Below, one piece after another: positions 8,850-17,590 of a stretch of 64,000 nt of DNA (position 1 is the first letter of the stretch; every line of letters begins with the position of its first letter). The DNA comes from VXNE01 sp965261535 (lineage in GTDB: Bacteria; Pseudomonadota; Gammaproteobacteria; Pseudomonadales; Azotimanducaceae). The notes under the pieces are model-generated. The model did no database searches and was not told the origin of the DNA. It saw nothing but the letters and a program-made list of their open reading frames with translations. The DNA lies in NCBI GenBank assembly GCA_965261535.1, contig OZ253469.1, forward strand, positions 2,666,001 to 2,730,000, in the 5' to 3' direction. The translations under genes and the position numbers were made by a program.

Positions 8850-9875
8850 ATGGATCGGGTCCTGGAAATTGGGGGTGTCGCCGCTGGCTATTGCGGACGG
8901 CTGTTCGTGCAGGCGGGTTGCGAGGTCGTGCATGTCGCGGCGGCGGCGCTGGCGCCGAGCGAGCACACTAGAGCGGCGCTCGACCTCTACCTTCACGCGA
9001 GCAAGCGCCGCATCCAGACGGATGATCGGAAGATCATCGGCGAACTCGCCGACCGCGCCGACATCGTGGTCGCCGAAACACCCACAGCGCAGGAACTGAC
9101 GGCCCTCGGTTTCGATGATTGGCGCGCACCGGTAAAAGCTGCGATTACCCCTTTCGGCCGCACCGGGCCGAAACGGAACTGGAGCGCCACGCCGAGCACG
9201 CTGCTTGCGATGGGAGGCTATACCTACCTCATGGGTGATGCGGACCGCGCTCCCCTGACGCTGCCGGGCCACTACGCGGAGTTCCAGAGCGGCGGTCTAG
9301 CGTACGTCGCGGCGAACGCGAGTCGGTTGGCCGAGGAAGAGAACGTCATCGACATCGGCATGTTCGAATCGGTGATGGCGATGAGCCAGTTCACGACGGT
9401 GTTGTGGACCTGCGCGGCGGAGATACGCTCCCGTCACGGCAACGATTTCTGGTACGCGGCGCCGTCCAATATGTTTCGCTGCGCGGACGGCTGGGCCTAT
9501 GTCAATATCACCCCCGGGTTTTGGGACGCCTTCGCGACGAGCATCGACCGACCGGAACTCGTACTGGACGAACGCTTCAAGACGAATGCAGGACGCATGG
9601 CCAATCACGAGGCGCTGCACGAGATCATCGCTGAAGCCTTCGCGCCGCTATCGAGGGCGGAGTTGAAAGCGCGTGCGACAGAGCACCGTTTCCCCCTGGG
9701 TGAGCTGTTGACGTTCGAAGAGGTGCTGAATGATCCGCACCTGGCGGGGCGCGGGTTTTGGCAGCAGGTGGATGGCGCTTGTAGTCGCGTGGCCTCGCCG
9801 CGTTGCGGATGGCGGATAGACGGAGTTCCGCCGCCGCCTCTCGCTGTTTCCGAGTGGGAGCGTCCGCGTGGCTGA
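8850..9875 (+). CDS. Class III (CaiB/BaiF) CoA transferase, short form
   Basis: A 341-residue member of the CaiB/BaiF CoA-transferase family. It moves CoA between carboxylic acids through an aspartyl-CoA thioester. The N-terminus is shortened and divergent (VLEIGGVAAGYCGRLFVQAGCEVV in place of the usual VLDLT..WAGP), but the catalytic region is present: VIDIGMFESVMA, whose Asp matches Asp169 of formyl-CoA transferase. The C-terminal LLTFEEVLNDPHLAGRGFW motif is also typical. It sits between the hydratase (TGA directly before its ATG) and a second CoA transferase, which it overlaps by 8 nt. This suggests that the two paralogues form a heteromer. Confidence 0.85.
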   Translation: MDRVLEIGGVAAGYCGRLFVQAGCEVVHVAAAALAPSEHTRAALDLYLHASKRRIQTDDRKIIGELADRADIVVAETPTAQELTALGFDDWRAPVKAAITPFGRTGPKRNWSATPSTLLAMGGYTYLMGDADRAPLTLPGHYAEFQSGGLAYVAANASRLAEEENVIDIGMFESVMAMSQFTTVLWTCAAEIRSRHGNDFWYAAPSNMFRCADGWAYVNITPGFWDAFATSIDRPELVLDERFKTNAGRMANHEALHEIIAEAFAPLSRAELKARATEHRFPLGELLTFEEVLNDPHLAGRGFWQQVDGACSRVASPRCGWRIDGVPPPPLAVSEWERPRG

Positions 9876-11094
9876 CGGGCCATTGCGCGGCGTGCGTGTG
9901 CTGGATCTGACCCACGTTTGGGCCGGACCGCTCGGTACCCGTTTCCTCGCGGATCTTGGCGCCGAGGTGGTCAAGGTCGAAGCGCCAATGGGCCGGGGTC
10001 CGCGCGTATTCCCCCAGAACAAGCTGATCGGCGGCTGGGTCGGTGGTGGCCCCGGCGACGAGCCGTGGAACCGGAACGCGGTTTTCGTGAAGTTGCAACG
10101 CAACAAGCGGAGCGTTGCTATCGACCTCAAGACGGATACGGGCAGGGCAACGTTTCTGCAACTGGCACAGGCAACCGACGTGGTGATCGAGAACTTTCAT
10201 CCCGACACCATGCCGAAACTTGGGCTTTCCTACGACGTTCTTGCGACCGAGAATCCGTCCATCATTTATTTCGCCATGCCTGGCTACGGAGTCGAAGGGC
10301 CGTATAGCGAGCGCGTGGCGTTTGGTCCCGCCGTCGAGGCGATGTCTGGATTGAGCGACGTCATGGGGTACGGGCCCGACGAACGGCGCAATACTGCGAT
10401 GGCATTGATGGACGCGGTCGCAGCCGTCAACGCGGCTGCCGGGTTGGTGACCGCGCTCCGACGCCGTGAAGCGACGGGACGGGGCGCCTTCATTGAAATG
10501 GCGCTGCACGAGGCCGGCGTATCTTATTGCGGCCCGTGGCTCATCGAGCAACAACTCGGCAACCCCATTGAACGGCTCGGCAACCGTCATCCCGGCATGG
10601 TGCCGCACGGGGTCTATCCGAGCGCCGGAGACGACGAATGGATCGCCATCGCATGCCGTGATGACGACGACTGGAAGGCGCTTTGTTTCGTTATACCGGG
10701 ACTCGACGCGGATGCCGATTTCGCCGCACGGCAACGAAATCGGCGAGCAATCGATAACGCGATCTCGGGTTGGACCTCGGGCCGGGACAAGAACGGCGCC
10801 GCCGGCGCGCTGCAGATTGCGGGCGTTCCCGCAGGTGCGGTGAACACGACACCGGACATGCTGAACGATCCACAATCGCGCGAACGGGGCTTCTTCGTCT
10901 CCTTGGAACCTGGACCGACGCCAATGCCGGGTAACCCAATAAAAATGAGCGGGTTATCGAGCGCGGATTGGACCCCGTGTCCAAAGCTCGGGGCAGACAA
11001 CGCGGCGGTACTCAAGGGCTGGCTCGACTATTCGGATGACCATGTCTCGGAACTGGAACGCATGGGCGTCATCGTGGATCGCCCGCCGGGATAG
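9868..11094 (+). CDS. Class III (CaiB/BaiF) CoA transferase, full length
   Basis: A 408-residue CaiB/BaiF-family protein with the canonical N-terminus (RGVRVLDLTHVWAGPLGTRFL, then EVVKVEAP), NKRSVAIDLK, the ADVVIENFHP-type segment (TDVVIENFHPDTMPKLG) and a C-terminal GFFVSLEP region. At the position of the catalytic Asp the sequence reads GAFIEMALHEAG, i.e. Glu instead of Asp; Glu occurs in some members, so activity is uncertain. A GTG start overlaps the end of the previous CoA transferase. A degenerate copy of the middle of this gene lies at 30.0-30.4 kb, next to the intact mttB. Confidence 0.85.
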   Translation: MADGPLRGVRVLDLTHVWAGPLGTRFLADLGAEVVKVEAPMGRGPRVFPQNKLIGGWVGGGPGDEPWNRNAVFVKLQRNKRSVAIDLKTDTGRATFLQLAQATDVVIENFHPDTMPKLGLSYDVLATENPSIIYFAMPGYGVEGPYSERVAFGPAVEAMSGLSDVMGYGPDERRNTAMALMDAVAAVNAAAGLVTALRRREATGRGAFIEMALHEAGVSYCGPWLIEQQLGNPIERLGNRHPGMVPHGVYPSAGDDEWIAIACRDDDDWKALCFVIPGLDADADFAARQRNRRAIDNAISGWTSGRDKNGAAGALQIAGVPAGAVNTTPDMLNDPQSRERGFFVSLEPGPTPMPGNPIKMSGLSSADWTPCPKLGADNAAVLKGWLDYSDDHVSELERMGVIVDRPPG

Positions 11095-11151
11095 CAGTCG
11101 GCGCACCGGACTGCGTTAGAGTTCGCGGCGAGAAAGAACTGGCACCCTGCC

Positions 11152-11180
11152 TTGTTCGCTCTCTGGCGCGTGCTTACAAT
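11152..11180 (+). promoter_or_regulatory. Sigma-70 promoter for tRNA-Lys
   Basis: TTGTTC (11152-11157), a 17-bp spacer, then TACAAT (11175-11180). The expected transcription start is about 11187, 12 nt before the mature tRNA. The fit to consensus and the position are both good. Confidence 0.7.
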
Positions 11181-11198
11181 GCACGCCGCTCGCGACCA

Positions 11199-11274
11199 GG
11201 GTCGTTAGCTCAGTTGGTAGAGCAGCGGGCTTTTAACCCGTTGGTCCTGGGTTCGAGTCCCAGACGGCCCACCA
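11199..11274 (+). tRNA. tRNA-Lys (anticodon TTT)
   Basis: 76 nt including an encoded CCA. The acceptor GGGTCGT pairs with ACGGCCC (one T-G pair). The D-arm GCTCAGTTGGTAGAGC, anticodon stem GCGGG/CCCGT with loop CTTTTAA (anticodon TTT), variable loop and T-arm with GGTTCGAGTCC are all present. Discriminator A, then CCA at 11272-11274. The 3' end of this tRNA points toward the rearranged catabolic block, a usual arrangement for island insertion, though no repeated tRNA 3' end was found. Confidence 0.97.
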
Positions 11275-11295
11275 AAACACGCCCATTAAGGGGTG

Positions 11296-11465
11296 CTGTC
11301 CTCAGTGCGCGCGTAGCGTGTAGAGCTGCTTTTTTAGATCGACCCAGTCCGCGTTGAGCCCTTTGGTCAATCGGACCGACACGCGTTGATCGCCGAGCAC
11401 GATGCTCAAATTCGTGGTTCGTAGCACACGCTCGGTGTCGGGATACAGCCAATGCGGCAAGTCCC
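11296..11465 (-). pseudogene. 3'-end fragment of an FGE-sulfatase-domain gene
   Basis: This stretch is a diverged copy of 31026-31195, the 3' end and downstream of the intact FGE-domain gene. On the minus strand it reads YPDTERVLRT, LGDQRVSVRLTK and LNADWVDLK, against YPGTERPLRT, LGDQRASVGLTK and LNADWVDLR in the intact gene. The stop codon of the intact gene is changed to AAA here, so the frame runs on. Only the last ~45 codons exist; the homology ends where the truncated dehydrogenase copy begins. Confidence 0.75.
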
Positions 11466-11484
11466 ACAAGCTGCTAACCCGGCA

Positions 11485-13063
11485 TCAGCTGCGGATGCGT
11501 CTGTTTCCGGGATCGTACATCGGCCTTGACGAAACCTCCGCCGGAATGCGGTCCCCGGCCACCTCGATGCTGAAGCCCCCCTCTGGCGGGTTTGGCGCCC
11601 TGGCCGTATCGACGTAGCCGAGGCCGATGGCCCCGCCGAGGGTGTGGCCGTAGGCGCCGGACGTGACGTAACCGACCAGGGCGTCCTCGTGCCAGATGGG
11701 TTCGTTGTGGTAGAGCAACGGCTGTGGGTCCAGCAGCCGGAACTGCAATAACCGCTTTGCCGGCCCCGCCTCCTTGTCTTTCAACAGCGCCTCCCGTCCG
11801 ATGAACCCGCCCGGCTTGTCGAACTTCACGGCAAAGCCCAGGTCCGCTTCCAGCGGCGTATCCTCGTCGGTGATGTCGTGGCCCCAATGACGATAGGCTT
11901 TTTCGATGCGCAGCGAATCCAGCGCGTGATAGCCGGCGTGGGCCAGGCCGAAAGGTGCGCCCGCGGCGACGATGGTGTCGTGGACGCCGGTCGTGAACTC
12001 GGTGGGGATGTAGAGTTCCCAGCCGAGTTCGCCGACGTAGGTGATCCGGGCGGCGCGCACCAGCGCGTAGCCGAGCTCGATTTCCCGGCTGTGGGCGAAG
12101 GGGAAGGTCTCGTGCGAGAGATCGTTCGGGCTCAGCGACTGCAACAGCGCCCGCGCGTTCGGTCCCATGATCGAAATCACGCCCATGGCAGAGGTTACGT
12201 TGGTCAACGCGCAGTGGGCGTCCGCCGGAATGTGCCGTTGCAGCCAGTGAAAGTCCCGCACTTCCGTGGCTGCGGCGGTCACGATCAGATAGTCGTTTTC
12301 GGCCAGCCGGGTGACGGTGAGATCCGCTTCGATGCCGCCCCGGGCGTTCAGCCATTGGGTGTAGACGATGCGGCCCGGGCGCACGTCCACATCGTTCGCG
12401 CAGATGGCGTTCAGCGCCCGGGCGGCGTCGGTGCCCTGGAGCCGGAACCTGGCAAAAGAGGACAGGTCGAACAGCCCCACCCGCTCGCGCACCGCCCGGT
12501 GTTCCCGGGCCGAATGCTCGAACCAGTTCTGTCGTCCATAACTGTACTGGTAGTGGGCCAGCCCCGGTTCCGGCGCGTACCAGTTGGGCCGCTCCCAACC
12601 CGCGACCTCGCCGTGGCACGCCCCGATGGATTGCAGCCGATCGTAGAGCGGCGATCTGCGGACTCCCCGGGCGGTGTCGTATTGACGATAAGGATAGTGC
12701 GTGGCGTACAGCAGGCCGAGGCTCTCCGAGACCCGTTCGCGCAGGTACTTCCGGTTGCGCTGGAAGGGCTGATTGCGGCGCACATCCACTTCCCACAGAT
12801 CCGACGGCGGGTGTCCGAGGCGAATCCACTCCGTGATCACACGGCCGATACCGCCGGCGGATTGCAGGCCAATCGAATTCAGCCCCGCCGCCACGAAACA
12901 GTTGTCGAGTTCGGGCGCCTGGCCGAGGTGGTAGCGCACATCCGGCGTAAAACTCTCCGGCCCGCAGAAGAACGTCTGTAGCCCGGCGGATTCCAGCGCC
13001 GGGACGCGCACCAGGGCCTGTTCGAGGATGGGTTCGAAATGCTCGAGACTGCCGGGGATCTCG
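11485..13063 (-). pseudogene. 5'-truncated dimethylglycine/sarcosine dehydrogenase copy
   Basis: A nearly identical copy of 17591-19171, i.e. the last ~525 codons of the intact 818-residue enzyme. The frame is uninterrupted to its stop. It keeps the end of the FAD domain, the FAO_M linker and the aminomethyltransferase (GcvT) domains, but the FAD-binding Rossmann motif is missing. Homology stops abruptly at about 13063, where the sequence joins another, oppositely oriented gene fragment. With no start codon or promoter at the junction it is unlikely to be expressed as an enzyme. It is evidence of recent duplication within the block. Confidence 0.85.
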
Positions 13064-13532
13064 CGCCGACCTTGGCCTCAAGCCGTTCGGCATCCGCGCC
13101 ATGGACTCGCTTCGCGTCGAGAAGTCCTACCGGATGATCGGGACGGAGTTGTCCATCGAGTATGCCGCGCTCGAGTCCGGCCTCGACCGTTTCGTGAACC
13201 TCGACAAAGGCGACTTCACGGGTCGCACCGGACTCCTGGAATGGCACCAGCGCGGATTCGCCAACCGTTTCGTCACCCTGGCGGTGGACGGTCCCGAAGA
13301 TGCCGACGCCATCGGCAACAACCCGCTCTACGTCCACGGCAGGATGGTCGGCAGGGCAACCAGCGGAAACTACGGGTTCCGGCTGGAACAATCTCTCGCG
13401 TTGGCAATGGTGCACCCGGAGCTTGCCGAAGTCGGCACCGCAATCGACATCGATATTCTTGGCGCGAGATACCCCGCACGCGTCGTGCAGGAAAGTCCGT
13501 GGGATCCCGACAACGCACGGTTGCGCGCATGA
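13064..13532 (+). pseudogene. GcvT C-terminal fragment of a further dehydrogenase paralogue
   Basis: The frame encodes GLKPFGIRAMDSLRVEKSYR, then LDKGDFTGRTGLLEWH, VGRATSGNYGF and PWDPDNARLRA. This is the last ~155 residues of a dimethylglycine/sarcosine-dehydrogenase-type protein (folate-binding GcvT end plus GcvT_C). It differs from the two intact enzymes in this window, so it represents a third paralogue. It is cut at its 5' side exactly where the minus-strand copy 11485-13063 is cut, so two broken genes meet head to head at about 13063. A start at ATG 13101 would give only a partial domain. Confidence 0.75.
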
Positions 13533-13691
13533 GGGAGCCAGTTTCAAGGGATCCCGCACACTTCCAGGTGTCAACCGGAATCCTCCCGCCGATCGAAGGT
13601 GGAACGCCGAAGGGGACACCTTGCGTTGACAGGAGACACGAATCGATGGAGGGTGAACCTCTGGTTCAAAGTATCTCCAGGGAGAGGTGCC

Positions 13692-15234
13692 ATGGCTCGA
13701 CGATCAGGCGGTAGACGGGCGCGCATGGCCGAGCGTGCCGCGCCCTTGGCTGAAGCGGTCAAACCGGTTCTACCGGGGCAGGCCGGGGGACAATTCGAGC
13801 CCCTGTTCGCAGCCGGCGTTGCGGCCATCGCGGACAACGCCTTCAGGATTCTCGACCGGGTGGGTTTCGCCGACCCCACCCCGCATTGCATCGAAACCTG
13901 CATTGCCGTTGGCGCCGTGCTCGGCGACGACGGGCGTTTGCGCATGCCGCGAAGTCTAGTCGAACGGACGTTGCAGCAAGCCCGGCGAAATCTGGTGCTG
14001 CACGGTCAGAACCCGCGGTGGGACCTGGACTTGAGCGGCGCCAGGGTGCACTTCTCCACCGCCGGCGCCGCGGTCATGGTGGCCGACTCGGAGAAAGGGC
14101 TTTACCGGGATTCCGAGGCGCAGGATCTCTACGACATGGCGCGCATCGCCGACACCTGCGAACACATTCACATGTTTCAGCGGACCTGCGTCCATCGAGA
14201 TATTCCCGATAACTACGCGCTGGACATCAATACCCTCTACTGCTGCGTGATGGGCACCAGCAAGCACGTCGGTTCCAGTTGGACGGTATATCAGCACATC
14301 GAGAAGAGCCTGCAGATGCTGCACATGATCGCCGGCGGCGAGGCCGAGTGGCGGGCGCGACCGTTTGTCAGTCAGTCCAACTGCTTCGTGGTGCCGCCGT
14401 TGAAGTTCGCCCACCGATGCCCTCGAATGCTTGCGGGTAGCGGTGCAGGGCGGCATGCCGGTATTGCTGTTGTCGGCAGGCCAGGCCGGTGCGACGGCGC
14501 CTGCCTATCTGGCCGGGACGGTCTCTCAAGCCTGGGCAGAGTGCCTCGGCGGACTGGTCTATGTGAACGCGATCAAACCCGGCGCACCGGCGATTCTCGG
14601 AGCCTGGCCATTCGTTTCGGACCTGCGTACCGGTGCGATGAGCGGCGGCTCGCCGGAGCAGGGCCTGCTGTCCGCCGCCTGCGCCCAGGTCGGCAACCAT
14701 TTCGACCTGCCCTTCGGCACCGCTTGCGGCATGAGCGATGCCAAGTTTCCGGACTTTCAGGCGGGCGCGGAACGTGCCGCAACGGTGCTGTCAGCCGCCT
14801 TGTCCGGGGCGAACATCGTTTATGAATCCGCCGGCATGTACGCCAGCCTGTTGGGCACGTGCCCCGAAAGCCTGCTCCTGGACAACGACCTCCTTGGATC
14901 TGTCGGGCGCGCTACCCGCGGGATCGAAGTCAACTCCGACACACTGAGCTTCGCTGAGATCGAACAGATCTGCAGCAGCGGGGTGGGTCACTACCTGGGT
15001 TCCGGGAACACCCTGCAGGTGATGCAAAGCGAATACTATTATCCGGACTTCAGCGACCGCACCAGCCCCACCGTCCGGGAGGAACAGGGCAAGCCGGTTC
15101 TGCTGAATCAGGCAATCGAAAAGACACGGGATATCCTCGCCCACCATGTACCGCGCCACGTCAGCGACGAAGTCGACGCTCAGATGCGGGCGGAGTTTCC
15201 GATCTTTCTTTCCCGTGCCGCGATGGGGCGATGA
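13692..15234 (+). pseudogene. MttB-family methyltransferase, copy 1, frameshifted
   Basis: This is a close copy of the intact gene at 28433-29974, including about 60 bp of upstream leader and the ribosome-binding region. After codon ~240 an extra C in a CCC run (near 14411: GTTCGCCCACC here, GTTCGCCACC in the intact copy) shifts the frame. The rest of the protein continues in another frame from about 14416 to the TGA at 15234. The stop region (GATGACCGGCGCCGGA) is shared with copy 2 and homology ends just after it. The frame would otherwise code for a full 513-residue enzyme, so the inactivation looks recent. A sequencing error in the C run cannot be excluded from sequence alone. Confidence 0.85.
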
Positions 15235-15419
15235 CCGGCGCCGGATTTCTTGCTCCCAGGACCGACACCGAACCGAGCGCCGGCTTCGATTCCCTGTGCA
15301 TAGTCTCCCAGACCCTGATCAAGTAAGATTCCAGCCGGACCTCTCGATGGGGCCGGCCAGTCGTCTGAAACCGAATCCGCGCGCGTCAAGCGGTTTGGCA
15401 ATTGAGGAAGGAGGAGAAC

Positions 15420-15857
15420 ATGTCACACAAATACTCTGGGGGATGCGACCACGTACATACGCACTCGGATAACGAGCCCGTGGACAGTCACGTTTGCCAC
15501 TGTTCCGTGTGCAAGCGAGTCACCGGTCAGGCGACGACACATGTCGTGTTTTTCAAGCACGGGGACGTCACAGTCGACAACCTCGACGGCTTGAACCGTC
15601 AGCCCTTCAACGACCAGAACCCGGATGGGCCCCTGGAACTCTGCATGTGCGCTGAATGCGGCACGCCGATCATGCTCGACGATAAGCAGCGACGCATACG
15701 GGCAATCGTCCCCAACCTGATGGGCTACGACCCCGACAGCCTGTCGGCGACCTACCACGCGTTCTACGATCCGTCCACGGGCGTTCCGAGACCCGGCGAC
15801 GGCCGGCCCGTTCACGAGGGCCTGCGTCCCGACTTCGTGTGGCCCGAGCCAGCCTGA
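15420..15857 (+). CDS. GFA/CENP-V-type zinc protein
   Basis: A 145-residue protein of the GFA family (PF04828; glutathione-dependent formaldehyde-activating enzyme and relatives). The zinc ligands are visible: CDHVHTH near the N-terminus, CHCSVCKRVTG and CMCAECGTPI. The ATG follows a strong GGAGG (GAAGGAGGAGAAC). Family members bind zinc through CxxC pairs, and some condense formaldehyde with glutathione. Such a role fits the surrounding genes because dimethylglycine/sarcosine oxidation can release formaldehyde, but many GFA-domain proteins have other or unknown roles. It is a stand-alone gene between two pseudogenes and looks intact. Confidence 0.8.
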   Translation: MSHKYSGGCDHVHTHSDNEPVDSHVCHCSVCKRVTGQATTHVVFFKHGDVTVDNLDGLNRQPFNDQNPDGPLELCMCAECGTPIMLDDKQRRIRAIVPNLMGYDPDSLSATYHAFYDPSTGVPRPGDGRPVHEGLRPDFVWPEPA

Positions 15858-15959
15858 GACGCTCCTCGTTCAAACATGCTGACCCTCGCGCATCGAATTG
15901 GGGTGCGGGATGGGCCAGGTGCCGAGCGTAGCAAGGCGTTCGGCGGGGCTAACATGGCA

Positions 15960-16483
15960 TCAGCAGCGGATGCGCCTGTTCCCGGGGTCGTACATCGGCC
16001 TTGACGAAACCTCCGCCGGAATGCGGTCCCCGGCCACCTCGATGCTGAAGCCCGACGTTGGCGGGTCTGGCGCCTTGGCCGTGTCGACATAGCCAAGGCC
16101 GATGGCGCCCCCGAGGGTGTGGCTGTAAGAGCCGGAGGTGACGTAACCGACCAGCGCGTCCTCGTCCCAGATCGGTTCGTTGTGATAGAGCAGCGGCCCA
16201 GGTCCTGCAGCCGGAACTGCCGCAACCGCTTCGCCGGCCCCGCCTCCCTGTCTCTCAGCAGCGCCTCCCGTCCAATGAACCCGCCCGGCTTGTCGAACTT
16301 CACGGCAAAGCTCAAGCCCGCTTCCAGCGGCGTGTCCTCGTCGGTGATGTCGTGGCCCCAATGCCGACAGGCTTTTTCGATGCGCAGCGAATCCAGCGCG
16401 TGATAGCCGGCGTGGGCCAGGCCGAAGCGTGCGCCCGCGGCGACGATGGTGTCGTAGACGCCGGCCGTGAACTCTGTGGGACA
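15960..16483 (-). pseudogene. Third copy of dehydrogenase 3' end, frameshifted
   Basis: A more diverged copy of the last ~175 codons of the 818-residue dehydrogenase (matching 17591-18115). Two frames share the homology: ITDEDTPLEAGLSFAVKFDK in one and VGYVTSGSYSHTLGGA in the other. They are joined by a 1-nt deletion near 16200 in the QPLLYHNE region. Homology begins at the same place (…CATCAGC) as in the other two copies and ends at about 16483, next to higA. Confidence 0.8.
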
Positions 16484-16531
16484 CCGATGAATAAGGTCGC
16501 GTGATGATCGCATCCGTGATGGCTGAACACC

Positions 16532-16903
16532 TCATGCCACCATGTGATCGTCGACCTTGATTAGCGATTCCGCGGGGATCCCGAGCCCCCGGTGCAGCCG
16601 CCAGATCATCTTCAGGCTCAACCGGCGCTTGCGGCTTAGCACTTCGGAGACTCGGCCGCGGCCGCCTATATAGGGAACGAGGTCCTTGGGTGCCAGCCCG
16701 TTTTGTTCCATGTGATAGCGGATCGCCGCGACCGGATCCGGAAGGTCGAGTGGATAGTGCTTGGTCTCCCAAGCTTCGACCAGCGTCACCAGGACATCGA
16801 GACGGTCGCCCTCGGGCGAGTTGCGGCTCGCCGTCATCAGGTTCTCGATCTCCTTCAGGGCGCGCAGATGATCCTGCTTGGTCTTGATCGGTGTAATGTC
16901 CAT
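16532..16903 (-). CDS. higA: HigA-type antitoxin
   Basis: A 123-residue antitoxin. The N-terminal part (DITPIKTKQDHLRALKEI, then GDRLDVLVTLVEAWE) and the C-terminal XRE-like helix-turn-helix (AIRYHMEQNGLAPKDLVPYI, GRVSEVLSRKR) match the HigA family paired with HigB of the type II class. The start at 16903 is chosen because the family begins at this Met. It lies 10 nt after the higB stop, so toxin comes first and antitoxin second, as usual for higBA. It should neutralise HigB and repress the operon through the upstream palindrome. Confidence 0.9.
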   Translation of the reverse strand: MDITPIKTKQDHLRALKEIENLMTASRNSPEGDRLDVLVTLVEAWETKHYPLDLPDPVAAIRYHMEQNGLAPKDLVPYIGGRGRVSEVLSRKRRLSLKMIWRLHRGLGIPAESLIKVDDHMVA

Positions 16904-16913
16904 AGCTCGACCC

Positions 16914-17216
16914 TCAAATCGTCTGGGCATCGATGGTGTCGTAGTCCCGGTGGCTACCAATGAAGCGAATATAGACGACACGGTAGGGATAGTTAATCCA
17001 CACCACGATGCGGTATTTGTTGCCGGCGATGTTGAACACCGCCCGGCCGTCCTTGAGGATGCTGGCGCTGCGGATGTCTCGCTTGACTTCAGCAGGGCTG
17101 CCCCGATCGGCAGCCTTGACCTGTCGGTACCACGCCATCACCGGCTCGCGGGCTTCGCCATGAGTGGGCTCGGCATCGATGAACCGCTTCAGCGTTGAGA
17201 GCGCGATGATCCTCAC
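16914..17216 (-). CDS. higB: HigB-type mRNA interferase toxin
   Basis: A 100-residue RelE-superfamily toxin of the HigB group (PF09907): RIIALSTLKRF, WYRQVKAAD, DIRSASILKDGRAVFNIAGN, YRIVVWINY and VVYIRFIGSHRDYD are all typical. HigB toxins cleave mRNA on the ribosome. The GTG at 17216 is preferred over an upstream frame extension because the family starts with this MRIIA-like strand. It is co-transcribed with higA. The pair lies between a dehydrogenase pseudogene and a MITE-like element, the usual setting for a mobile addiction module. Confidence 0.9.
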   Translation of the reverse strand: MRIIALSTLKRFIDAEPTHGEAREPVMAWYRQVKAADRGSPAEVKRDIRSASILKDGRAVFNIAGNKYRIVVWINYPYRVVYIRFIGSHRDYDTIDAQTI

Positions 17217-17233
17217 GGCAGTCACGTTAGCGC

Positions 17234-17250
17234 GATCCCAATTTGGGATC
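17234..17250. promoter_or_regulatory. Palindromic operator upstream of higBA
   Basis: GATCCCAATTTGGGATC is a perfect palindrome (8-bp arms, one central base), located 18 bp upstream of the higB start codon. Position and symmetry fit a HigA-binding operator; this is inference, not shown. Confidence 0.6.
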
Positions 17251-17360
17251 AACCCCGCAAGTTCCAAAATTACGAATCGCTTCCGCTACGAGGTCTTGGG
17301 CTCATGCGGGCGATCACCCGCATTGACCGGGTGTTCAGGTGCGATTGCTGCTGGCGTAGA

Positions 17361-17576
17361 GGCTAGTGCTCCGTCAAACCTAAATCTACGGGTATCTGCG
17401 GGTCTTTTTGGCCCCTGATGGTTTTCATGCGAGGGGTGCCCCCTCGCGCTCCCCGGCTGAAGGCTTCGTTGCTCCTCCTTGTGTGGTGCCTGCCACACCG
17501 CGTCGTCGCGCCTCGCCAGGAACCAAAAATCCCTCGCAGCTACACTCGCATTTTTAGGCTTGACGGAACACTAGCC
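17361..17576. mobile_element. MITE-like element with ~25-bp terminal inverted repeats
   Basis: The left end GGCTAGTGCTCCGTCAAACC (17361 onward) and the right end, read on the opposite strand as GGCTAGTGTTCCGTCAAGCC (17576 back), are inverted repeats with two mismatches, and the match continues for several A/T bases. The 216-bp interior has no gene but holds one copy of the GCGAGGGG-CCCCCTCGC hairpin repeat found elsewhere in the window. The transposase family is not identified. The outermost bases are CTAG-like, so a TA target preference is possible. Confidence 0.65.
17429..17465. repeat. Single copy of the dispersed hairpin repeat
   Basis: GCGAGGGGTGCCCCCTCGC, followed by GCTCCCCGGCTGAAGGCT. 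It is the reverse complement of the unit repeated at 23848-24027 and closely related to the units at 36889-37024. The first 19 bases form a near-perfect hairpin. Here it lies in non-coding DNA inside the MITE-like element. Confidence 0.8.
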
Positions 17577-17590
17577 AAGCCAGCCCACCA

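Noticed and set aside
11264..11274. Duplicate of the tRNA-Lys 3' end as an attachment site
   Set aside because: I searched by eye near the FGE gene and queC and found no second copy of GGTTCGAGTCCC or its neighbours.
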